Shown one piece after another: positions 51,108 through 61,122 of a stretch of DNA of 64,000 bases; within the stretch, counting starts at the first letter, position 1, and every line of letters begins with the position of its first letter. Origin of the DNA: DATAPD01 sp036265385 (GTDB taxonomy: Bacteria; Acidobacteriota; Terriglobia; Terriglobales; Acidobacteriaceae); the NCBI GenBank assembly GCA_036265385.1, contig DATAPD010000015.1, positions 248,001 through 312,000 on the forward strand. The letters run 5' to 3'. The notes under the pieces were generated by a model, which searched no databases, was not told the DNA's origin, and saw only the letters and a list, made by a program, of their open reading frames with translations. The position numbers were made by a program, and so were the translations under genes.

Positions 51108-52358
51108 CTACTCGCTGGTGAAGTAATCCACCGTAATCGGATTCTCGAACAATGAATAATCCCGTGTCACCACGGTGATTCCGCTCTCCGTCACGAAGTA
51201 GCGTTGTCGATCGGCTTCGGCGTCGTAGCCAATTGTCGTTCCCTCCGGAATGTGAACATCACGATCGAGAATCGCCCTCTGAATCCTGCAATGCCGGCCA
51301 ACGTTGACGTGCGAGAAAAGGATGCTGGAATCCACCTCACTATAGCTATTCACGCGGACATCGGGTGAAAGCACACTGTTTTTCACCTGTCCGCCGGAGA
51401 TGATGCAACCAGAGGAAACTAGCGAATCCAGTGCTTCTCCCTTGCGCCCACTTTCGGCAAACACGAACTTCGCCGGAGGATACTGTCGCTGATGCGTTCG
51501 GATCGGCCACTCCTCGTCGTACAGGTTGAAGACTGGCGACACCGCGACTAGATCCGTGTTCGCTTCGTAAAAAGCCTCGAGCGTTCCTACATCGCGCCAG
51601 TAGAGCGCCTCTTTTTTGTTTTCGTCGACGAAGTTAAACGCGTACACGCGGTATTCATCGAGCATTTTGGGCAATATATCTTTGCCGAAGTCATGACTCG
51701 ATTGCGGATCTTCCGCATCCTTTAACAGTACCGGGATCAAAACATCTGTATTGAAGATGTAAATGCCCATCGAACCCGAAGTCTTATTTGGATCGAAAAT
51801 CGACCGCACACTGGTCTGCTTGGGTTTTTCCTGAAATCCTGTAATGCGACTGTCGCGGTCCATCTCCACTACGCCGAACCGGTCACTTTCCGAGGGATCC
51901 ATCACCAAGGTTGCCACCGTGACATCGGCACCTGCATCCCGATGCTGTCTGAGCATGCGACCGTAATTCATCTTGTAAATGTGGTCGCCCGACAGGATAA
52001 GTACGTGCTTCGGCTGTTCTGAGCCGATCGAATAGATGTTCTGATACACGGCGTCGGCCGTCCCCATGTACCAGTTCTCGCTCACCCGCTTCATCGGAGG
52101 AAGGATCTCAATGAACTCTCCGATCTCGCTGCCCATGATGTTCCAGCCTTCACGGATGTGCCGATTCAGCGAAAGCGCTTTGTATTGGGTGAGTATATAA
52201 ACGCGTCGCAGGTCCGAGTTCACGCAGTTGGAGAGCGTGATGTCGATGATTCGATAAATGCCGCCAAAGGTGACAGCAGGCTTGGCCCGGTCGCGCGTCA
52301 GGGGATAAAGGCGTTCCCCAGCTCCTCCGGCCAGCAAGACTCCCAGCGTGTCTTTCAT
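51108..52358 (-). CDS. glgC: Glucose-1-phosphate adenylyltransferase
   Basis: A 416-aa ADP-glucose pyrophosphorylase, the first committed step of bacterial glycogen synthesis. I see LAGGAGERLYPLTRDRAKPAV, VLILSGDHIYKMNYGRML, FQEKPKQT, YWRDVGTLEAFYEAN, and the left-handed beta-helix domain with hexad-like SGCIISGG. The Arg-rich N-terminal regulatory part is present, so allosteric control by glycolytic intermediates is expected from the family. It is convergent with the GH27 gene (32-nt gap); other glg genes are not in the window. Confidence 0.95.
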   Translation of the reverse strand: MKDTLGVLLAGGAGERLYPLTRDRAKPAVTFGGIYRIIDITLSNCVNSDLRRVYILTQYKALSLNRHIREGWNIMGSEIGEFIEILPPMKRVSENWYMGTADAVYQNIYSIGSEQPKHVLILSGDHIYKMNYGRMLRQHRDAGADVTVATLVMDPSESDRFGVVEMDRDSRITGFQEKPKQTSVRSIFDPNKTSGSMGIYIFNTDVLIPVLLKDAEDPQSSHDFGKDILPKMLDEYRVYAFNFVDENKKEALYWRDVGTLEAFYEANTDLVAVSPVFNLYDEEWPIRTHQRQYPPAKFVFAESGRKGEALDSLVSSGCIISGGQVKNSVLSPDVRVNSYSEVDSSILFSHVNVGRHCRIQRAILDRDVHIPEGTTIGYDAEADRQRYFVTESGITVVTRDYSLFENPITVDYFTSE

Positions 52359-52629
52359 CTCGGCTCTCGGGCTCGCTATCGCTCAAGCGTCGGGCGGCCA
52401 ACCATACCTTGCAGCGCACCCGCTGATGCAAGAAACGAAAAAAGATACTAGCACAGCGTGAATTGTTGCCGATAAACGGCGTGTCCCCAGGAAATGACAA
52501 TTCGCAGACAACTTCGTGACATGCCTTCTTCAAACGTGAAAGTACCATTTTCTACAAACCAGCCTGAAGTCAGGCCGCTCTCGCGGTTCTCCGAAGGCAG
52601 AAAAAACTCCCAACAGTTCGAGGTGCGAC

Positions 52630-53718
52630 ATGCAATCCCGTTACTTCACCCGCTTCTGCACGTTCGCGTTACTCATGGCCTTGGCGTCTACAACCGCTAT
52701 GGCTCAACACTACAAACGCGTCGATTTGACGACCGACTCATCTGCTGTTGCTTCCAAGGCAACCGTGGATCCGAATTTGGTTAACGCGTGGGGTCTTTCC
52801 CGCGCTTCTTTCACTCCCTGGTGGGTCTCCGATAACGGCACTGGACTCTCCACCTTGTACGACTTGAACGGCACGCCGCAGAGCCTCGTCGTGACCATAC
52901 CTCCGGGCAAGGGTCAGACCGGCCCATCCGCCCCGACCGGCACCGTTTACAACTACACAACCGGATTTGAAGTAGCAGCAGGAAAGCCCGCGATCTTCTT
53001 GTTCGTAACGGAGAACGGAACCATCGCTGGCTGGAATCCCGGAGTCAACTTGACGATGGCCGTGACCAAGAAGGACCGATCTTCTGTCGCCTCCTATAAA
53101 GGATGCGCTATAGCAATGACATCCTCGGGCCCACGTCTCTTCGCAACGAACTTTAAGTCCGGCCGCGTAGAAGTGTTTAACTCGAGCTTCGGTTTCGTCA
53201 CAGATGCCGGATTCAGAGACCCGAGCCTGCCGAGCAATTACGTGCCATTCAACATTCAGAATGTGGGTGGCAATTTAGTCGTAACCTTCGCACATCGCGA
53301 TCCAGGCGAAACAGATGAAGATCATGGGGCAGGCAAAGGATTCGTCAGCATCTTCGATCCTTCCGGGCGCCTGATCGCGCGGCTTCAGCACGGTCCCTGG
53401 ATGAACGCTCCTTGGGGCATAACGATGGCTCCTTCCGATTTCGGCGCGTTTACTCATCGCATGCTTATCGGAAATTTCGGAGACGGCGTGATTAACGCCT
53501 TCAATCCCCTAACCGGTGCCTTTGAAGGATCGCTTCTGAATCCCAACGGCCTGCCAATTCACGTCCATGGACTTTGGGCGCTCAGCTTTGGCGGCGACAA
53601 TGCCCGCTCAGGCCTGGCCACGGACCTTTACTTCACCGCCGGCCCGAACGATGAAAACGATGGGCTGTTCGGCAAGATTTCAGCCGTCCCGGCCGAACAG
53701 AGAGGCAATACCGAGTAA
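52630..53718 (+). CDS. Secreted TIGR03118-family beta-propeller-like protein
   Basis: A 362-aa protein with signal peptide (FCTFALLMALASTTAMAQ). The mature part has DPNLVNAWGLSRASFTPWWV, ENGTIAGWNPGVN, SGRVEVFNSSFGF, GAGKGFVSIFDPSGRLI and NAPWGITMAPSDFGAF, consistent with the TIGR03118 family (repeated strands, probable propeller). Biochemical function is unknown. GAGGTGCGAC precedes the ATG. A 20-nt hairpin with a GCAA loop follows the stop. Confidence 0.85.
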   Translation: MQSRYFTRFCTFALLMALASTTAMAQHYKRVDLTTDSSAVASKATVDPNLVNAWGLSRASFTPWWVSDNGTGLSTLYDLNGTPQSLVVTIPPGKGQTGPSAPTGTVYNYTTGFEVAAGKPAIFLFVTENGTIAGWNPGVNLTMAVTKKDRSSVASYKGCAIAMTSSGPRLFATNFKSGRVEVFNSSFGFVTDAGFRDPSLPSNYVPFNIQNVGGNLVVTFAHRDPGETDEDHGAGKGFVSIFDPSGRLIARLQHGPWMNAPWGITMAPSDFGAFTHRMLIGNFGDGVINAFNPLTGAFEGSLLNPNGLPIHVHGLWALSFGGDNARSGLATDLYFTAGPNDENDGLFGKISAVPAEQRGNTE

Positions 53719-53728
53719 GCTACGCCTG

Positions 53729-53748
53729 CCGGGGCCGCAAGGCCCCGG
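53729..53748 (+). terminator. Strong GNRA-loop hairpin after the TIGR03118 gene
   Basis: CCGGGGCC-GCAA-GGCCCCGG is a perfect 8-bp stem with a GNRA tetraloop 10 nt after the stop. No T run follows, so it may be a Rho-assisted terminator or an mRNA 3'-end stabiliser. Confidence 0.55.
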
Positions 53749-53935
53749 TCGTCTCCCTCTAAAGCGCTGGTTCGACAGCCTTCAAACCCCGTTGCCCGCC
53801 TGGATTCCACCGCTCCGGTGTATGGTTTCCGGGTATATACTTCACTCACAACACGAAGTACCCGCTGGCGCCGGCACGGGTGCGTCGATGACTCTCCCTC
53901 TCATCGCAATGCCCAAGCACGTCCAGCGTCAAACT

Positions 53936-56900
53936 ATGGACGAAAAGCAATCACGGCCGGAGGGAAACGTTCCCAAGAAACCCGATTCCCTGGGGACCCG
54001 TTTCGCCGGGGAGAGTTCGTCCAGCAACGTCCCCCTGCCACCTCACGATCCCGAAGCCACCATCGTCGATACCAATTTTCGGTTACCTGATCCCGACGCG
54101 ACCATTGTCGACATCGGCTACAGCACTCCCGCTGATCCTAACGCGACGTTAGTCGATCTCGACGCGACACTCGTTCCGGGGATGATGCATGGAAAACCTG
54201 CGTCGCCTTCTCCCGGTTCTCCCCGTCGCGCGCCAGCTTCCGGTCTTTTCGTCAGTGCCGCGGTTTTTCAAATTGGCGACGTGCTTGGTGATCGTTATGA
54301 AATTCTCCAACTGCTTGGCGAAGGCGGTATGGGAGCGGTATACAAGGCAACTGATCGCGAACTCAATCGCCCTGTTGCTCTCAAAGTCATTCGTCCGGAA
54401 TTAGCTGCGAATCCGGCTATTCTTGCGCGTTTCAAGCAGGAACTGCTTCTCGCTCATCAGGTCACTCATCGCAATGCGGTTCGTGTCTACGATCTCGGTG
54501 AAGCTGCGGGCGTCAAGTTCATCACCATGGAGTTCGTCGAGGGCGCCGATCTTCGCTCGGTTCTCCTCAAAGAAGGAAAGCTCTCAGCAGAAGCAGCGGT
54601 AGAGACCATTCGTCAGATATGTCTTGCGTTGCAGGCAGCCCACGGCGTCGGGGTAATCCATCGCGACCTGAAACCGCAAAACGTCATGCGCGACAATCAA
54701 GGCCGCATCCTTGTCATGGATTTCGGTCTCGCTCGTTCTGTCGATTCTGATGGCATGACGCAGACCGGTGCTCTTGTCGGCACGATGGAGTACATGTCGC
54801 CTGAACAGGCGATGGGCAAGGACCTCGATCAACGGTCCGATATCTTCGCCGTCGGTCTCATCTTTTACGAACTGCTCACCGGCAAAATGCCATACAAGGC
54901 GGACACCGCGCTCGCCAGCCTTTTGCGGCGCAGCCAGGAGCGCGCCATTCCCGCCGCTGAGATAGACGCTTCTGTTCCGAAGGGCTTGAGCGACATCGTC
55001 AGCAAGTGCCTGGAACGGGATCTCACCCATCGCTATGCCAACGTCACAGACATTCTTACCGATCTTGATGCATGGCAAGGCAAAGGGAAATCTTTCAAAG
55101 TTGCGGTGGTCACAGATCCCTGGACTGTCCGTCTGGGCAGGCTGCCATGGCCCCGAATCGGAATCGTAGCCACTCTCATGATCGCCACCGCGATCGGAGT
55201 TGGCTGGTACGCTCGCAGGAACACTCGTCCTGTGGGCGTGGTCGCTCACGCCCCAGTTTCGGTGCTGGTCGGCGATTTCCAGAACAACACCGGTGACAAC
55301 CTGTTCGATGACACGCTTGAGCCAATGGTCAACGTTGCGCTGGAAGGCGCGAGCTTTATCAACGCGTTCAATCGTGGAAACGCTCGCAAGATCGCCGCAA
55401 AGACGAATCCTTCTCAGAAACTCGACGAAGAAACCAGTCGCCTTGTGGCTGTTGATTCGGGTGTTGCTGCCGTCGTCAGTGGACAGCTCGACAAGAAGGG
55501 CAACGGCTACAACCTTGCCTTGAAAGCGACCGACACCGTCACTGGCAAAACGCTCGCCACCACCGACGTCGATGCCGAAAGCAAAGACCAACTGCTATTG
55601 CAGGTTCCGAAAGCCGTTGCTCCCATTCGTAAGGCGCTGGGTGATACCACCCCAGAGTCCGTCCAGCTCGCCGCCGCGCAAGGAACATTCGCCACAAGCA
55701 ATGTCGAAGCTGTACACCATTACAGCCTTGGCATGGAACAGCAATTCGCAGGCAAGATGGATGAAGCCTTCAATTCATTCAAAAAAGCTTCCGAACTGGA
55801 TCCCAATTTCGCGCGCGCTTACGCAGGTATGGCAGCGGCAGCAGGAAACCTCGGCAAAACGCAGGATGCTGAAACGTATGCGAAAGAGGCCATCTCGCGC
55901 GTCGATCGCATGACAGAACGTGAACGATATCGCGTCCGTGGCATGTATTACATCCGAACCAACAATTGGCAGAAGTGTGTCGAAGAGTTCAGCGAATTGA
56001 TGAAGCAGTACCCCGCCGACAACATCGGACAGAACAATCTCGCCACTTGCTACGGCCGCATGCTGAATATGCCCAAAGCGATGGAAGAGGCGAAACGCGC
56101 GGTCGAGATCGCCCCGAAAGACGTCATGACGCGCATGAACTATGCTCTATTCGCCTGTTATGCGTCGGAATTTCAGAACTGCGAACAAGGCGCTCGTGAC
56201 TCTCTTCAATTAAATCCCGGCTACGAAGAGTCGTCTTTTGCCTTGGGGTATGCACAACTCGGACAGAATCAAATCCCGCAAGCAACCGAGACATACCAAA
56301 AGCTTGAGAAGCTGAGCCCTTGGGGAGCTTCTCTTGCCTCAGCCGGGCTTGCGAACCTCGCGCTTTACCAGGGCCGATTCCGTGACGGCGTTCAGATTCT
56401 CGACAAAGGCATTGCTGCTGATCTGGCCGCAAAGAATCCTGATGCTGCAGCCGACAAGCTATGGATGCTTGCTGAAGCTTTCATTCTTCGCGGTGAAAAG
56501 CGCGCTGCTGCCGCCGCTGCCGATCGTGCACTCGCCACCAGCGAATCCACAAAGATTAAATTCCTCGCCGCTCGTATTTATGTCGAAGCTGGAGAAATTG
56601 CGAAAGCTAAAAAATTAGCTGATGCTCTCGGCCGCGAAATCCAGGCTCCGCCGCAAGCCTTCGCCAAAATAATTTTGGGTGAGGTCGCACTGAGTGCGAA
56701 CGATCCGAAGCAGGCCATCCAACTGTTCAATGAAGCGAAGGGCCTCGTCGACACTTGGATTGGTCGGTTCGATCTCGGACGTGCCTACCTTGCCGCCGGT
56801 GCTTTCGCCGAAGCAGATTCGGAGCTTGATCGCTGCATCAAACGTCGTGGCGAAGCGCTGGAACTCTTCATGGACGATATGCCGACCTACAGCTTGTTGC

Positions 56901-57043
56901 CAGCTGTCTACTACTATCAGGGTCTCGTGCGCGAAGGCTTGAAGAGTCCTGGCGCAGCCGATTCGTTCCGAACTTACCTTGATGTTCGCGGGAAAACCAC
57001 CGAAGACCCCTTACTCGCCGATGCACGTCGGCGGCTTAAATAG
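53936..57043 (+). CDS. Membrane Ser/Thr protein kinase with TxxD-repeat N-terminus and TPR region
   Basis: About 1035 aa. Residues 38-80 carry four short repeats DPxAT(I/L)VD with Thr42, 56, 71 and 78. The kinase domain (about 122-380) is intact: LGEGGMGAVYKA, ALKVIR, VIHRDLKPQNVM, MDFGLAR, GTMEYMSPEQ. A membrane helix follows (about 408-427). The extracytoplasmic part begins with an FlgO/TolB-like segment (VSVLVGDFQNNTGDNLFDDTL) and continues with TPRs (about 590-990). Such kinases signal across the envelope; partners are unknown. The start is uncertain: ATGs at 53888 and 53909 are in frame and no ribosome binding site stands out. TATACT at 53836-53841 may be the promoter. Confidence 0.9.
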   Translation: MDEKQSRPEGNVPKKPDSLGTRFAGESSSSNVPLPPHDPEATIVDTNFRLPDPDATIVDIGYSTPADPNATLVDLDATLVPGMMHGKPASPSPGSPRRAPASGLFVSAAVFQIGDVLGDRYEILQLLGEGGMGAVYKATDRELNRPVALKVIRPELAANPAILARFKQELLLAHQVTHRNAVRVYDLGEAAGVKFITMEFVEGADLRSVLLKEGKLSAEAAVETIRQICLALQAAHGVGVIHRDLKPQNVMRDNQGRILVMDFGLARSVDSDGMTQTGALVGTMEYMSPEQAMGKDLDQRSDIFAVGLIFYELLTGKMPYKADTALASLLRRSQERAIPAAEIDASVPKGLSDIVSKCLERDLTHRYANVTDILTDLDAWQGKGKSFKVAVVTDPWTVRLGRLPWPRIGIVATLMIATAIGVGWYARRNTRPVGVVAHAPVSVLVGDFQNNTGDNLFDDTLEPMVNVALEGASFINAFNRGNARKIAAKTNPSQKLDEETSRLVAVDSGVAAVVSGQLDKKGNGYNLALKATDTVTGKTLATTDVDAESKDQLLLQVPKAVAPIRKALGDTTPESVQLAAAQGTFATSNVEAVHHYSLGMEQQFAGKMDEAFNSFKKASELDPNFARAYAGMAAAAGNLGKTQDAETYAKEAISRVDRMTERERYRVRGMYYIRTNNWQKCVEEFSELMKQYPADNIGQNNLATCYGRMLNMPKAMEEAKRAVEIAPKDVMTRMNYALFACYASEFQNCEQGARDSLQLNPGYEESSFALGYAQLGQNQIPQATETYQKLEKLSPWGASLASAGLANLALYQGRFRDGVQILDKGIAADLAAKNPDAAADKLWMLAEAFILRGEKRAAAAAADRALATSESTKIKFLAARIYVEAGEIAKAKKLADALGREIQAPPQAFAKIILGEVALSANDPKQAIQLFNEAKGLVDTWIGRFDLGRAYLAAGAFAEADSELDRCIKRRGEALELFMDDMPTYSLLPAVYYYQGLVREGLKSPGAADSFRTYLDVRGKTTEDPLLADARRRLK

Positions 57044-57092
57044 AGTCCCGGCCTTCACGAGGCCACAATAAAACCATCGACGACATAATCTT

Positions 57093-57845
57093 ATGTCTGC
57101 TTCCGTTCCAAAAATGCCCGATCCCGTCGAGAACGGATCATTCATCCCCACACTGGAAAAGCAAGGTGCCGTCTGGCTCTTCACCGATGAGGTGACTCAG
57201 GCCTACCTTGATTTCGCAAAACAAACCCACGGTGTCATGCTTGAAATCGCCGCTGGCTATGGGCATGTAGTCATCAAAGCGCTCCAAGCTGGTGCCGCAA
57301 AAGTATTCGCGAACGATATCAGTACGGCTCAATTGGCGATCCTTCGATCGCGAGTCCCCTCTACATATGCCGACCAGATCGAATTCTATCCAGGCGCTTT
57401 TCCCGAGCACCTGGCTTTTCCCAACGGCTCCTTCGATGCCATCTACAACGCCCGACTATTTCACTTCTTCACCGGAGACCGCATCCGCGCCAGCCTCGCT
57501 TTGATGCATCGCTGGCTCAAACCGAACGGACGAGTGTTTCTAGTCAACGACGCCATCTATCGAACCATCTTCAAGCCGCTGATTTCGGTGTACGAGAAAC
57601 AGGTAGCTGCTGGCGCCGAGTGGCCTGGCTTCATCGAAGATGTGCGCTCCTGCATTCCAGAAAACCTCCACCCAACGAATTTTCCGGCAACCATGAACTT
57701 CATGGATCCTTCAGTTCTAACGCGTGAACTGGAACGCGCCGGGTTCCGAGTGCTCGCTGCAGGCTTCTATCCCTACACCGGAAATTTCGCTTTAGCACGA
57801 TTGGATGGCCGCGAGATCGCCGCGGCAATAGGACTGAAAGAATAA
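57093..57845 (+). CDS. Class I SAM-dependent methyltransferase
   Basis: A 250-aa methyltransferase. Motif I is MLEIAAGYGHVVIKAL, followed by KVFANDIS (acidic ribose ligand), FPNGSFDAIYNARLFHFF and WLKPNGRVFLVND. The substrate is unknown. It lies 49 nt after the kinase gene and may be co-transcribed with it. Confidence 0.82.
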   Translation: MSASVPKMPDPVENGSFIPTLEKQGAVWLFTDEVTQAYLDFAKQTHGVMLEIAAGYGHVVIKALQAGAAKVFANDISTAQLAILRSRVPSTYADQIEFYPGAFPEHLAFPNGSFDAIYNARLFHFFTGDRIRASLALMHRWLKPNGRVFLVNDAIYRTIFKPLISVYEKQVAAGAEWPGFIEDVRSCIPENLHPTNFPATMNFMDPSVLTRELERAGFRVLAAGFYPYTGNFALARLDGREIAAAIGLKE

Positions 57846-57847
57846 AA

Positions 57848-57867
57848 GGCGGGCCCGAAAGCCCGCC
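57848..57867. terminator. Bidirectional terminator between convergent genes
   Basis: A 7-bp stem GGCGGGC / GCCCGCC. It is flanked by AATAAAA on the left, giving TTTTATT for the minus-strand gene, and by CTCTTATTGCTTTT on the right for the plus-strand gene. Confidence 0.75.
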
Positions 57868-57930
57868 CTCTTATTGCTTTTCGCGGAACAGCAGAGCTGC
57901 GATGCCGCCCGCTGCCACGAATTCCAGGTG

Positions 57931-60900
57931 CTACTTCGTTGCGATCGTAACTGTCAAATAGTTCGAGGGGCCGCTCTGCGCTCCCTGAATATTCACAGCA
58001 GTTACGAAATACGTGTACACATTATTGTTCTTGATCGACGTGTCCACATAGAAGCTGACCGGTGTTACGGCAGATCCTACCGGAATAATCGTTTTTATCA
58101 GCGCAAAGGCCTTCGCATTGTTCAGGACAGAACCCGCAATGTTCGTCGCCCGATACACGTTGAACGCGCGGATCTGGCCATAATTCGATTGCGTAACCTG
58201 GCCTGGGAAGCCCCAAGAAAGTGGAACACCTTTGGTGACCAAGAAACCCGGCGTGCTCGTGCCCACTGTGCAGCCCGCGTAAGTGGTGCTGCCGCTGGTC
58301 TCAGGCGTTGTGCAAATCAGGCTCGCCGGAGGACCAACCGTTGAATGCGCAGTGTCCTCGTCCTGCTCAGTACCGCCTCCGCCGTTCTTCAGACCGCCGC
58401 CACCGTTCTTCAGACCACCGCCACCGTTCTTAAGGCCGCCGCCATCATTGTCAACGCCGCCGCCGCCATTTTTCAGGCCACCGCCGCCGTTTTTCAGGCC
58501 ACCCGCTTGGGAGAACCCGAATGCACTCGAGCGCGCCCCAATCTGCTGCAGATTCAGGTAAGGCAGATCATTGAATCCAAGGAAATCTGCATCACCCAGA
58601 ACGCCGTTGTTGTTGATGTCGATCGTCCCTCCCACAGGATTGGCAATCACGAGGTCATTGTTCCAGTCGAGCCCGCCTCCAGCTGGTGGCGTTGCGTCGA
58701 CTCGCACCGCCGGAGCTTCGTTGGCGAGCTTCGGAGTGCCATCGCAATGCGCTTTGGCGTAGTGTCCTCCATTCGAAGTCGCTTGTATTTGCTTATCAAT
58801 CGCATTCGGGTTCGAGTACCAGCGCGTAAGAGAATTCGCTGGCCCAATACCGAAGAGCTCATCCAGGCTCGCTTCATTCAGGTTCGGCAGAAGCTGTCCG
58901 GAGTAATCAATCGTGCCGTCGGCAAATCCACGAACCTGGAACAGATAGTTCATGACGCTGACGAAATTCGATTTGCAGTTGATATCGTACGTCGGCAAGC
59001 TCGTATTGATTGGATCGGTGTAATAGGCTCCGCCATGCGTTAGCGATAACGCATGCCCCATCTCGTGTGCCAAAGTGCCAGTTTGAACGCTGACTGTCCC
59101 GACCTGGTTGTCGCAGGGTACTGCGGGGTTTGTTGAAGGATCCGCCACACAGTTCGCCAGATCGTCGGCTCCCCACAACCCTAGCGTCACGATAGAATCC
59201 CCACCACCTCCGAAGTCAGAGTGACCTGAGTTGCTCGTTGGTCCGAGGTAGGAAATCCCCATCTGCGGCTCGTTGAAACACGTCGTACAACTCGTTTTGT
59301 AACTGTACGTGCCCGTCGCCACGTTTGAGGTCGTGATCGGGAACGAAATCGTGTTCGCGTCAATCGTCGTAATTTTTCCGAACTTGTATACGCCGTTTAA
59401 GTTCGGTTGTGAGATCACACCCGTAATCACGATTCGATCGGCGTTCGCATCACCGCAGCCGGTAAGTGGGCTCGGACAATCCCCCGGTTTTACGGTTCCC
59501 GCAGGAGTCTTGAGCGTCACCGTTGCTTTGCCCGTCGCAGCGTTGTTCACGATCGAGACCAACGTTGGGATTGTTGGATCGGCCAGCGCCGAACCAATCG
59601 TGCTCCAGAAGGAGCGCGGTGCTCCCAGTGAATGCCCCATCAGGATGTAGTGATAGCTTTGGCTGCGTGCGCTCTGGAAATTCCCAAGGACCGGATTAGT
59701 CTGGAAGAACTCGAATCCTCCCTTCCAGCCAATCGCAGGTTGTCCAGGAAATTGACAAGGCTGCGCGGTGGTATCCGTGCATAGAATCGCGCTTTCGGAA
59801 ACACCATTCCCGCCGGTGCCACCTGAAATCACGTATTGATCACCTTGGTAGTTGTTCCCCACATCGAAATGCAAGCTGATACCGTGGCCCGAAAAAAGGG
59901 CGCCGACATTATCCAAGGCTTGCTTCTTGGGAAGATGTGAGTGCAAGTATTTCCCTGCTCCACCATCGAGATTGCTGAGATAGTCCACCTCAACAAAGAT
60001 GTCGGGCTTGTTCGGATCTGCTCCAGGTAGAGGCACGAACTGCTGACTCACAGCGTCCGTATAGCCTTGGGGGGTTTTGCTCTGGTCTTCCCACGCATCC
60101 AGCAAACCATCGTGATCCGTGTCCTGAACCGTCGTGCTCAGGATCATCGCGCCCCACGAAACGCAACCAGTATTGCTCGACGTCGGCAATACAGAAGCCG
60201 TCGCAGGATCAACCGGAACATCGCCGTTGACATTCCATGTGGGGTTGTCCCAGTTCCCATAAATGCCCGGGAATGACGGAGAAGTACCGTAGATCGAAGG
60301 CAGAAATATGCCGTTCAGATATACGTCCTCTTTTTTGTTCATCTGCCCGTTCGCCACGATGTGGGTCAGCTTCTGCGCTTGGCTAGTGGGCCCGTAGAAG
60401 CCAGTGATGTTCTGCGTCATGCTTTGCCCAGCGTTGCTCGGAGCGATAATTCCGTCGTACAGCACGATGCCGTTCAACGGCACCTGCGGATTGAGTACGC
60501 GATAAACCACCACCAGGCTGGCGCCTAGTGCAAAGGGAGCCGTGTTCCCGTTGCTACCGCTATCGGCGAGTCGTACCGGAATGTCGCCAGCGGCAACCAG
60601 TGCTCCAAAAGTAGAGGAATTCGCAGCGGAATCGAGCGGCAGATACGGTCGCACATCGGCCCTGTAGAACCGCATCGTTTTTGAGCCATTCGCCGAACCG
60701 GAACAACCGCCCGAGCTCCACGATACAGGTGCATTCGGATTGCCCAGCACGGACCCCGTGATGGCATAGCCATTGAAGAACGCCTTCTGGCCCTGCTGAA
60801 TACTCTGATTCCCTTCGACCGTAGCCCAGTACAAATAAGCGGCCACGATGTCAGCGCCCTTCGGCACACTTTGAGGTACAGGCTGCTTTGTGTCTGGAAT

Positions 60901-61122
60901 CGAGATCTTTCCCGGCGCATAGCCGCTGAAGTCCGGCGCTCCCTCATTCCAGCCGGCCACGACATAGTCGCCCGTTACAAAGTAATTTTTGAAAATTTTA
61001 AAGTCCGGGTTTTGCGCAACCGCCGACTGCATGAAACCGGCGAGCAGCATAATTCCCAACACAAGGGTCGCAGTGAAAGCGAAATTCGTACGACGTAATC
61101 TGGAATGCGCAGCAATCATCAT
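57931..61122 (-). CDS. Giant secreted metzincin-like metalloprotease with Gly-rich repeat linker
   Basis: About 1063 aa. A signal peptide (ATLVLGIMLLAGFMQSAVAQ) leads into a beta-rich N-terminal region. A calcium-binding DTDHDGLLDAWED motif lies near residue 340. The zinc site is HEMGHALSLTH near residue 685 (HExxHxxxxxH), with a probable Met-turn in FVSVMNYLFQ. Then a dockerin-like loop DINNNGVLGDADFLGFNDL, a linker of six LKNGGGG-type repeats (about 873-917) and a fibronectin III-like C-terminus. It is probably a secreted protease; which protein it cuts is unknown. GAGG lies 5 nt before ATG 61122; the frame is open to 61185. Confidence 0.82.
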   Translation of the reverse strand: MMIAAHSRLRRTNFAFTATLVLGIMLLAGFMQSAVAQNPDFKIFKNYFVTGDYVVAGWNEGAPDFSGYAPGKISIPDTKQPVPQSVPKGADIVAAYLYWATVEGNQSIQQGQKAFFNGYAITGSVLGNPNAPVSWSSGGCSGSANGSKTMRFYRADVRPYLPLDSAANSSTFGALVAAGDIPVRLADSGSNGNTAPFALGASLVVVYRVLNPQVPLNGIVLYDGIIAPSNAGQSMTQNITGFYGPTSQAQKLTHIVANGQMNKKEDVYLNGIFLPSIYGTSPSFPGIYGNWDNPTWNVNGDVPVDPATASVLPTSSNTGCVSWGAMILSTTVQDTDHDGLLDAWEDQSKTPQGYTDAVSQQFVPLPGADPNKPDIFVEVDYLSNLDGGAGKYLHSHLPKKQALDNVGALFSGHGISLHFDVGNNYQGDQYVISGGTGGNGVSESAILCTDTTAQPCQFPGQPAIGWKGGFEFFQTNPVLGNFQSARSQSYHYILMGHSLGAPRSFWSTIGSALADPTIPTLVSIVNNAATGKATVTLKTPAGTVKPGDCPSPLTGCGDANADRIVITGVISQPNLNGVYKFGKITTIDANTISFPITTSNVATGTYSYKTSCTTCFNEPQMGISYLGPTSNSGHSDFGGGGDSIVTLGLWGADDLANCVADPSTNPAVPCDNQVGTVSVQTGTLAHEMGHALSLTHGGAYYTDPINTSLPTYDINCKSNFVSVMNYLFQVRGFADGTIDYSGQLLPNLNEASLDELFGIGPANSLTRWYSNPNAIDKQIQATSNGGHYAKAHCDGTPKLANEAPAVRVDATPPAGGGLDWNNDLVIANPVGGTIDINNNGVLGDADFLGFNDLPYLNLQQIGARSSAFGFSQAGGLKNGGGGLKNGGGGVDNDGGGLKNGGGGLKNGGGGLKNGGGGTEQDEDTAHSTVGPPASLICTTPETSGSTTYAGCTVGTSTPGFLVTKGVPLSWGFPGQVTQSNYGQIRAFNVYRATNIAGSVLNNAKAFALIKTIIPVGSAVTPVSFYVDTSIKNNNVYTYFVTAVNIQGAQSGPSNYLTVTIATK
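58372..58503 (-). repeat. 21-bp coding tandem repeat (LKNGGGG linker)
   Basis: Six 21-bp units encode LKNGGGG; the third unit from the N-terminal side reads VDNDGGG instead. Synonymous changes between units show the repeat is not brand-new. Length variation by slippage is expected. Confidence 0.85.

Noticed and set aside
54584..55591. A 335-codon open frame on the minus strand
   Set aside because: Antisense to the kinase domain and following region of the Ser/Thr kinase gene, with no recognisable motif or ribosome binding site.
58372..58503. Regular repeats that could suggest a CRISPR array
   Set aside because: The 21-bp units are contiguous without spacers and encode an in-frame Gly-rich linker.
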